From Corbicula japonica (taxonomy: Eukaryota > Mollusca > Bivalvia > Venerida > Cyrenidae): a stretch of DNA of 64,000 bases. Under the pieces are notes generated by a model that was not told where the DNA came from, made no database searches, and saw nothing but the letters and a program-made list of their open reading frames with translations. Each line of letters opens with the position of its first letter. Position 1 is the stretch's first letter. The stretch lies in contig JAZAYU010000204.1 in assembly GCA_038501625.1 (NCBI GenBank), positions 560,001 to 624,000 of the forward strand, given 5' to 3'. Made by a program: the position numbers and the translations under genes. Shown in pieces: positions 55,884-64,000 of the stretch.

Positions 55884-57924
55884 AATAAAACATTTATCAT
55901 TGCAAACAAAGAAAGACGTGTACGAAACAAAAGAAGAGTATGACAGTGTTTATAATAGAAAACTAGTAGTAATATTCTAAGGTAGTAAATTGAATTTTGT
56001 ATCCATCATCAAAACTTGAATCAAAAGTTTGTGTTTATATACTCCCTACCGCGACATGCTAAAACAAGTTCATATAAAATGAAGACGTACGCACACATGT
56101 ATTAGAAAATTTCACACCCATGAAAATCATTTACTTTTCCTATAAGAACTATTAAATTACTTTATCCTTGGATATGACGGAAAATTTGATAAATTTACTG
56201 TGGAAGGAAACGGTGAAATCCAGTTTCTCTGGAAACGGCACTGACGTTGGATAATGACTTCGTAGTCTGATCACAGTTTGTTATATTTTCGTTTGACTGC
56301 AAAGGCATTTTGCGATTTCTTATATCCGTGCTTACAATGATGTATAATATAGCATGTGTTCTTTCGCTTTGTAAATTAAAGAAAATAGTTTAACAAATGA
56401 TAATAAGGTTTAATATCGGGTTGGGTACGAACATATTGACAGTTGCGAACGTCGATATATTCATCCAAATGGCCCAAGAATTAGGAATTAAGAGAAGTGA
56501 TAAAATATTCATATACGGTAATGATTTCACACAAAAATCAACAACAACAACACTTTACTATTTTGTATATTTTGATACATGTGTTAAGAAATGCCTTGGA
56601 TGTTTTTATAATAAAACTGACATACAATTTATTTTCTGTACTTTTAAGAAAAACATCTCGTAATGTATTTAAACAGTTATACGTAAGTTTCTTCAAGCTT
56701 CTGCTTTGAAACAACAAGATTGATAAAGGTGACATAACCCAAACCAAGGACAAACTACATGTAAATAGATCACATCAACACTAGACGTAAATGATTCTTA
56801 AACGTATACATAAGTTATTCTTTGAATATCTTAGAAATTTTAAATACTATTAGATAGATTCTCTTGTTGTCAGCTATCAACAAATTTATAGGAGCCACTT
56901 GAAAGTTAAAAAATAAATATACATTTTCTTCATTAGCAACTATTAGCATTCTACTCGCTGACCCAAATCCGTTAAGGTAAACCAGTGATAACAGAAAGTT
57001 TTAGAACAGCATGCAATAATTTCAGAGGAATTAATTTGCGATACATCTTGATAATCGTTGGTTTTTTTTCGCGAAATCAGTAAAATTGGTTTTAAACATG
57101 AAATTCAATAGCTGTGCTTTGTTAAATCGCAAAAATCTAAAACATTTCAAAGTACGCTTTTCTTGAATTTCTTGAAACCCCTAACATTTTTTGACGAATT
57201 GTCACTAATGATTGGAGACTAGCATATACGTATTTCATGTGTGAGTTGTACTGGAATATTGTCCATAAATTTCAGAGTTCTTATGCAAATGTTTTTTTTT
57301 TTCTTTTGTTGTACTATATGCTTGGTAATAAGAACTTGAATTAGACTAAACTGAGCTTGCATTAGTACATGAGCGAACATTAGTACATGCTTATTTAAAT
57401 AATTTCTTCACTAAACTCTAGGTGGCAATTAGTATTTTCCCCAAAATTCATTTTTGAAATTTCAGCAAGTTTACGTCATAAGCAATGTTAGTGGCCCCTT
57501 AAAAGATTTTAGTACTTCTTTTGCTGCTATATTTAGCACCAATCCGTAGTTCGTGCGTTATATTCAAATAAGCTCAAGAAACGTGGTATGTTTACTTTCT
57601 ATTTGGTACACCAAATGTTAGAAAAGGAATTCACAATTTATATTTTGTTGCTGATAGTGAACAAAAAGTAAATTAACTGAATCTTATTCAAACGATTTTA
57701 GAAAAGAAAAATTGAAAACTTGATAGTTTATGGAATTTGTTCGATTGTCTTTTTCTCGCACCTTATTTCAATAAATTTTAGAACACTTATATGTTATGCA
57801 TAATAATTTTTCGAAAACAAAATTAAATGGCAACTCTTAACCATTCCACTTTTATAAGTAATACATTTTTTTTATTTTAAAAGCTGTATAAACCATATAG
57901 ATATGAATACTTAAAAATTCAAAT
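55884..57924. other. Non-coding interval
   Basis: Two kilobases of AT-rich sequence without a supported exon or a repeat that I recognise. Confidence 0.5.
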
Positions 57925-58795
57925 AACATTTTGAAGAAGCTTAAATCAAATAACTTTCAGGCCTTCTGTTTGTCTACTTATGATTTTTCAACTCTGTATA
58001 CTTCTCTCCCTCATAATTTAATAAGAGAAAAGCTAACCAGTCTCATTGAAAAAACTTTTGCTAGAGAAAATAAAATATTTATCGCTTGTAATGAACATAT
58101 GGCATTCTTTACAGATGGTTACTATGATAATTACACTTCATGGACCTGTCAATACCTTATCCAGGCGCTAACATTTTTATTTTAAATTTTTTAAATTGAG
58201 ATTTGGTACGTCTATTTATAAACAAGTAATAAGCATTCCAATGGGTACTAATTGTGCACCCCATGTTGCTGATCTGTGCTTATACTGTTATGAAAGAGAC
58301 TTTGTTATCTCTTTCTATCGAACATCAAGATGATATTATTACAGCTTTTAACAATACCTCGAGGTACCTTGATGATTTTTTAAATAAAGCTAATAATCAT
58401 TTTCCATCACTGGTTAATAAGCTTTATCCTAAAGAACTATAGCTTAATAAAACGAACACTTCAGAAAAGAAAGCAAACTTTCTTTATCAAATTCTGTCAA
58501 TGGAATGGTTACGTCACCACTAAAATATATGATGAAAGAGATGATTTTAATTTTGATAAAAAAGATGATTTTAATTTTAATATAGTAAATTTTCCGTTTT
58601 TAGACGGCGATGTTCCTCGTGCAACATCTAACGGGGTCTATATCTCACAGCTTGTTCGCATTTCTAGAGCTTGCAACGATGTGAATGATTTTAATGAACG
58701 TATTCTTTGCATTAAAGAAAGACTTTTAAAACAAGGTTATCGGTATCACAAATTAAAGAAAAGCTTTTGCTTACCTCTTTGGTTGCAGGACGGTG
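57925..58795 (+). mobile_element. Penelope-like reverse transcriptase, degenerate
   Basis: Conserved pieces appear in order in changing frames: FSTLYTSLPHNLIREKLTSL, IACNEHMAFFTDGYYDNYTS and ALTFLF (57931-58185); a GTNCAPHVADLCLYCYERDF stretch near 58240-58310; SRYLDDFLN; IYDERDDFNFD; NFPFLDGDVPRATSNGVYIS; RLLKQGYRYHKLKKSF. The SRYLDD box is the RT palm. At least two frameshifts, a duplicated DDFNF segment and internal deletions make it inactive. I recall this protein family from Penelope-like elements of molluscs and other animals. The 3' end runs into a SINE-like copy. Confidence 0.65.
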
Positions 58796-58799
58796 GCAG

Positions 58800-59335
58800 G
58801 AGTTTAAGAATTTATGAAGGTTTATGGGGAAATCTTTCCTTAAAAAAACATAGAAGCTAGATTTGTTTCCGTTATCCCTGTCATCGTGTTATTGCTGATT
58901 TTACTCCAGAAGCTCTGGTTTCGGTGAGATCATTGAGTACCGCCCCGAGGCTTTGCAATACTACTAGCTTCTTATGTTTTATATGTTTGTGTGCTTTTGC
59001 ATGCAACATTGTTGACCCGATAGGTAGGTTGGGGTTATTTCACCAAGACAACTTGTACTTGTTTTGTAATACGAGAACCTGTTGGAGCAAGTGTTAGGTT
59101 GGTGCACCCTAGAACCAGGTCTAAACCCCCAGTGGCAAATTGTTTTGCCACTGACCGTTCCAAGGCGGTAACCTCTCGGGTTCACACTTTCGTTAATTGT
59201 TTGTAGCGTCCATATTGAAATTGATTATTTTAATACCATGCTCTCTTTTCATCTCTACTGTTTTGTTGTGTGGGGAGGCTGTGTCTGCTGGATGTGGCCA
59301 TCCCTGATATGCATATTTCACTTTTTTACACCCAC
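58800..59335 (+). repeat. SINE-like repeat, longest copy
   Basis: The most complete copy in the window, about 530 bp: a 5' block (tccagaagctctggtttcgg), a middle block (gcatgcaacattgttgac), a block gagaacctgttggagcaagt ... ggttggtgcaccctagaacc, then the 3' block (gaggctgtgtctgctggatg, tgatatgcatatttc) and a T-rich tail. It has no ORF. A tRNA-type promoter is not clear by eye, so the SINE label is provisional. Confidence 0.65.
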
Positions 59336-59565
59336 ATAGTTTCAACGAGGCCAATACACGACACAATAAGATGGATGTTAGGAACAACTTCTTTACTCAA
59401 ATTTTGTTGATATGTGCAGGTACCTGCGAAGAATGGTTTAAAAAGTCGAAATGCTAGATACTGTAGCATTACGTCACGAAAGTGTTTGAATTTAACATTA
59501 TTAGACATTGATACTAGTATAAAGTTTGGTGATCCTTTTTAAAGGAACGCCCGAATACCACGATA

Positions 59566-59730
59566 TTAACTGTTTGTAAACCCAAAACCAGCAGCAAATC
59601 CATAACCTATTTGATATCCAAGTCCATAGACAGTAGCTCCGAACACAACGCTGCTATTTGCATGCCACAGGCAACCAAAGAGGTAAGCATAATGATCAAC
59701 TGTAGATGGATTAATAACCAGGATTGCATC
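59566..59730 (-). pseudogene. C-terminal fragment of a second IgGFc-binding-domain gene
   Basis: The minus-strand frame ends LWHANSSVVFGATVYGLG, then a glycine-rich tail ending FGFTNS and a stop, matching LWHANSSVTFGATVYGYG ... FAFTDG at the end of the intact exon (20428-20560). Similarity fades about 45-50 residues before the stop, and the rest of the exon is gone. Confidence 0.75.
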
Positions 59731-59929
59731 GCGCTGTTGGTAACCTTTCTTTTTTTGACTTAGCAAAAGCTTTTTACGAATAAAGTGGAGAAATAAACAT
59801 TGCTTTTATATTTCCGCAAGTTTATAAATTAAATCTCCATAAAAAAACTGGCTGTGAAATACCTGATTGCATCCGTGATTTTTAACTGCAGCTGTATTTT
59901 GAATAAAATCTGGCTATCGGCGATACAAC

Positions 59930-59965
59930 TTGTGATACCGATAACCTTGTTTTAAAAGTTTTTTT
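59930..59965 (-). mobile_element. Penelope-like relic, short reversed fragment
   Basis: ttgtgataccgataaccttg and ttttaaaag are the reverse complement of 58725-58755. Confidence 0.5.
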
Positions 59966-60511
59966 TTTCTTTTGCAAGGGTTGATTGTAAATACGACAAC
60001 AATCATCATAGTGACTATTAAGTGAAACATGCATACCAGTATTAGTTCATTTATAAAACAATGCTCCCACACCGAAATGACTGCATGTATGAATATTTAT
60101 AACATGATAATTTAAAAACAGGCCACAACAATTAAAACAACTTACACATAAATCATAAAAACCGTTTTATGTAAACATTTATTATCATGTTATTATCAAT
60201 AACATGTTCACAATATAACCGCACAGAAGTTTTTCGGGCAATTGGCCGAGTAATGATTATCCAATAATTTCGTTCTCTGACTCTCTGAAAATAAATACTA
60301 TTATATGACTTTCTATAATGTACGTATGAATACATATCTTGTTGATAGTATAAAACGAGAAATGTGCATAAGAAGATTTGTCACATCCACACGCTCCCCA
60401 CGCGCCAATGAGTAAAAAGGTAAATAGAGCCTGTGTTTATAAAACGATCAATGTTGTAGCCAGTTTTTTTAACGATACGAGTAATTAGAGTTTCGATTTC
60501 AACCTTCCATA

Positions 60512-60722
60512 TGAGAACTCTTTGGGGCAAGTAATATGTTGGTTCACACTAGCACCTGGTTAAAATCCAATTTTTTTGCCACTGGCCGTTCTAAGACAGT
60601 AACCCCTCTGGTTCTCACTTCCGTTAATTGTGGCGACTTTTTTTGAAACTTATCGTTACATAACTATGCTTTCTACGCTTTCTCTTCTATTTGGTTATGT
60701 GGGCTGTGTCTGCTTATTTCAC
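60512..60722 (+). repeat. SINE-like repeat, 3' half
   Basis: ggggcaagtaatatgttggt, tagcacctggtt, gccactggccgttct, ttcacttccgttaattg and tgtgggctgtgtctgct match 59090-59290. Confidence 0.7.
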
Positions 60723-60808
60723 TCTTTAACCATCTGCATGGTTCCATATATTTCAGCGTTTAGCCGAAAAATATACCATTTTAAATTCGATGAAAATATT
60801 ATTTTTAC

Positions 60809-60921
60809 GGTTATAAAACTGAGCAAGGAAACAGGTCTCAAATCTCAAGCATCAGTCGCCATTTCAGCCAATTAGATGCTTGAGATTTGAGACTGGTTTC
60901 CAATCTTAGCTTTATAACCTT
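60809..60921. repeat. Foldback family A copy
   Basis: Starts ggttataaaactgagcaagg and ends tcttagctttataacctt; inner arms caggtctcaaatctcaagc and cttgagatttgagactgg. Confidence 0.75.
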
Positions 60922-61057
60922 AAGCCCTGATGCACGTCTTTGATAATACTCATGTAGAAAAAAGTTTTGCATATGGTAATGATCAGACTGTGATGTGAAA
61001 AAATATTTAAAAAGGTGTTTTGCTTATTAAAGGTAATTTTATTAAAAACAGATAATA

Positions 61058-61591
61058 TTAAAGGGCCAGTCCGGTATATAGAAATAAGTTTTCATTGCAA
61101 AGACATTTTGAAGCAGAGCACAGAACTGAAAAGATTTTTAAAATCGGTCTACTGGTTGCTGAGATATTGTCAGTTCAATATTGATCACAATATATGCTGG
61201 CTGCCATTTTGAGGTGACCACTGACATCATCAGTTTATGAACACATGTTTACTTTTTATAATTATTAAGTATTGCGGTAATAATTTCAAACATAAATTCA
61301 GAGAAAATACATAAAGTCACATTTATAATGAACTTTTGATAATTTTAGACAAAACACTTGATATAATACCGAGATTTTCCTAATTTAGAATTTATATTTG
61401 TGCACAAGAAAAGATGATGTCAGTGGTCACCATTCAAAATGGCTGCCTCCAATAGCATTAAATTAGCAACTTGAGACAGCCATAGTTTTGCTATTTATGG
61501 TCCGATTTTCAAAATTGTTTCACTGATGTGAAGAAAATTAGTAGATCTTTGCAATTATGTATAGTTTAAAATATCCGGAATTCCCCTTTAA
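61058..61591. repeat. Foldback element, about 534 bp
   Basis: Ends ttaaagggccagtccgg and ccggaattccccttta. Stronger inner arms: tggctgccattttgaggtga and ccactgacatcatc pair with gatgatgtcagtgg and tcaccattcaaaatggc (61195-61225 with 61412-61446). Confidence 0.75.
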
Positions 61592-61707
61592 TTAATAGGG
61601 TTTGAGTGTTTTTATCTACTCCAAAATTTCTTATGCAGGCCGATATATATCACTTTAATATGAATTAGATGAAAATGGAACTAAATAAGACAAATTCACG
61701 ACAAATA

Positions 61708-61808
<101 letters not shown>

Positions 61809-62284
61809 TATATTTTTCCAGCTTTCCTGTTCTAAAGCAAAGAACAAATAGTCCTTACCGATTGTACGTTCAATATTACTTTGCCATTTGGTAAAATCTC
61901 ACTGAAAGCCTTGTTTCTTTGAGGATGAACGATATATTGAACATTTCTTTCCAACATAAATGCCTGAACTTCATAATTAATATTAAAGATTTGAAGCTCA
62001 CACCACAGCTAGAGAAAGGAAGTGAAGTAAGTGAAAATGATTCTAATGGAATATTTGAATTACAAACAAATCAATAGGCTTTGAGCACCATTAACTTTGG
62101 TATCTTTATAAGCGTAACAAAATTCATTTTTCTTGAGAAAAATAACTTTAGTACATTAGGCGAATCATTGAAATAGTTATAAAAAATAGACGATCCATCC
62201 CAAACGATGGTAAGCTTATGACGGTGAACATGGAACCTTCAATGCGGTATTTTCATATTAAAACCATTCCATGTTCAGCGGCGT

Positions 62285-62615
62285 AGATAACAGAATGCGT
62301 TTGTCCTAAGCGAGAAAACAAATGGCAGAACTAAACAGAATAGAATTTTGAGATGGGATCTTAAAATATAAATCCTGCATATCACAGACAACGCCAAAGG
62401 CAAAATTTAAAAAGCAGGAAGTATATCCCTGGGGGTGTTTGAACAATATCCAAATTTATATTGGCTGGGATATTGAAACTATCAATCTTTAAACTATCCG
62501 AAATATTTAAAACAAAAAAGTAAATTTAGAAGTACTATTAATAACATAGTACTTCAATATCGTGCTCGAAGACCTTCAAAGGACGTAACTGATAACAGCA
62601 CTGATTGAATGTACG
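62285..62615. repeat. Dispersed repeat, copy 2
   Basis: Collinear with 45925-46265, including gtttgtcctaagcgagaaaa, aaatcctgcatatcacag, gcaggaagtatatccc and atcgtgctcgaagacc. A piece upstream (62225-62280, catggaacctt ... ccatgttcagcggcgta) matches 45505-45560. Confidence 0.7.
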
Positions 62616-62883
62616 CAATTAAACTTTAAATGCGGTATTATGCTAATATATTAAAGTGATTTATTTTTATTCATCTTAGTTAACCCCTGGGACATAAAAA
62701 ATGAAAAAAAGAATTATCAGGTATCCCAAAACTAAAAAATACACCCCTACACATCACAACGTGAGAGCAGCTAGTAAGACCTATGAAGGTAGAATATAAA
62801 AACGCTTCCTTTGAAATGGTAAATTAAGCATTATTATATCTTCAATTTAATCTAATTAAACCAAACAAACTGAAAACTTATAC

Positions 62884-63112
62884 CGTTCGCAAATGGGTGG
62901 ATGCCTATGTTGTGTACAAGAAATATCAACCCATTTAAAGTCCTGGTGATTGGCATCATAGTACATGGAGACACAGTCTTCATCGAGCTGACCGGCATTA
63001 CTGTTTGGTTCTCCAGGCGACCAATCGAAAAACTCTGCCAGTAGATCGGTCTTAATCCATCTCCATTCCCCTTCTACAATGTCGTCAGTTAGACCAATCC
63101 ACCACCCCATTG
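62884..63112 (-). CDS. C-type lectin domain exon
   Basis: The exon is bounded by an acceptor (TTTTACTAAAG) and a donor (GAACG|GTATAAG), phase 1 to 2. It encodes the second half of a C-type lectin fold: WWIGLTDDIVEGEWRWI, FFDWSPGEPNSN with the EPN triplet that favours mannose-type sugars, the LDEDCVSMYY strand, WVDISC in place of the usual WND box, and PPICER at the end. The two cysteines of the long-loop disulfide are present. Exons for the first half should be to the right, but I find none before 64000. Secreted or membrane-bound sugar recognition is inferred from the family. Confidence 0.87.
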
Positions 63113-64000
63113 CTTTAGTAAAATACAGATAACTGTTGAATTTCTTAAGCAACAATTTGAAAACATGTTTGCACTTATGTTTCTCACAAATTTAATTCTT
63201 AATAAATACGGCAGTTCTGAATTCGTTAATTTTATTAAAAGTTAGTTCCACATTTGTACCATCTAATTTCATCAAAAATATAAGCATACTTGTATAAATC
63301 AGATGCACGAAACTCATCTATTATGATAAGTAAATTTAGTGGAAGAATTTTCGCTTTACCAAGTTCCATCTTCATAAAGGAATTACATATCATCATTTTC
63401 TAAACAAACAAAAAACAGCATCATGAAATAAACTAAAGCTATATTTCTTTATTTCGTATTCTTGAAAGTCATTTCACCAATATTTTTGTTTTCCTTATGT
63501 ACGGTCATGTATGAGTTAGGTAACAATCGAGAATTTATTCGCAGTATACAACTTTTAAAACACATTTTATTCAACAGTGGTAAATCATTTGGACACAATT
63601 ATACACATTATTTCAAATAAAAATATTCGTTCCTTAGAAAAAATGTTTTTTTACAACACTTTAATTGGGACACTTGCTGTGATATTACATAATAAATAAG
63701 TAGCTTATCAGGCTTACATGTAGGCATGACATATTCTGCACACGTAGCATGTACGATTAACCAAATCTCCACTCCGGTTTTGTATTACGGAGTTATTTCA
63801 TTTCTTTATGTATACTGTTTTAATCTGGCAAAATATACGGAAAACCGTACTAGGAAGTTTTTAATAAATCACTAAAAAAACCAATAGAGATTGAAAAGTT
63901 AAAACTTCAAACAATGCATATTATTAGATAATGTATTTAAAACGATTTATGCCAAATACTCACATTTAAGGAGATATTGATATGCCCAATACTCACGTTT
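63113..64000. other. Non-coding right edge
   Basis: AT-rich sequence, probably intron or upstream flank of the lectin gene. No exon, repeat array or promoter could be supported. Confidence 0.5.

Overview
This is an intron-rich, AT-rich eukaryotic window, most likely from a bivalve mollusc. The evidence is the gene set: a two-module 12-cysteine inhibitor of the oyster cvSI (Cvsi) type, a VMO1-type secreted protein, an IgGFc-binding-domain protein, CCP/EGF exons, a C-type lectin exon and a MOXD1-type copper monooxygenase. It is supported by a heavy load of Ty3/gypsy, BEL/Pao, Penelope-like and foldback elements. Species cannot be fixed from the sequence alone. Splice sites were read by eye, and all exon models agree in phase.

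Layout. (1) 0.6-8.3 kb, minus: the first nine coding exons of a MOXD1-like monooxygenase, whose 3' end lies off the left edge. A decayed partial copy of its exon 4 sits in the next intron. (2) 10.3-14.0 kb, plus: a three-exon Cvsi-type inhibitor whose second intron holds a 725-bp foldback element. (3) 15.4-19.0 kb, minus: a complete three-exon VMO1 homologue. (4) 20.4-21.6 kb, minus: the terminal exon of an IgGFc-binding-domain protein. (5) 24.3-36.9 kb, minus: a Ty3/gypsy retrotransposon with LTRs, PBS, PPT, gag and pol, broken by one in-frame stop and three frameshifts. Its 5' LTR carries a nested fragment of another LTR element. (6) 40.8-45.3 kb, minus: phase-1 exons for four CCP (sushi) modules, three calcium-binding EGF modules and one EGF exon with a nonsense codon. 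A phase-compatible exon for a cytoplasmic tail plus transmembrane helix lies at 53.4-53.7 kb, so these may form one type II membrane protein. (7) 46.9-52.8 kb, plus: a young BEL/Pao retrotransposon with apparently identical 191-bp LTRs, a 5-bp target duplication and open gag and pol frames. It sits inside an older SINE-like repeat. (8) 53.9-60.9 kb: Penelope-like fragments, SINE-like copies and remnants of second VMO1 and IgGFc genes in the same order and orientation as the intact pair. (9) 62.9-63.1 kb, minus: a C-type lectin domain exon.

Most host genes here look extracellular or secreted (adhesion, carbohydrate recognition, protease inhibition), a set often linked to mucus, surface defence or shell and egg coats in molluscs. 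That link is inference. No RNA genes or CRISPR arrays were seen. The most unusual points are a canonical -1 frameshift heptamer directly before the gypsy gag stop, an acidic integrase tail with an AT-hook-like motif, the gag start codon lying inside the BEL primer-binding site, a near-perfect 149-bp palindrome, and the decayed VMO1-IgGFc duplicate block.
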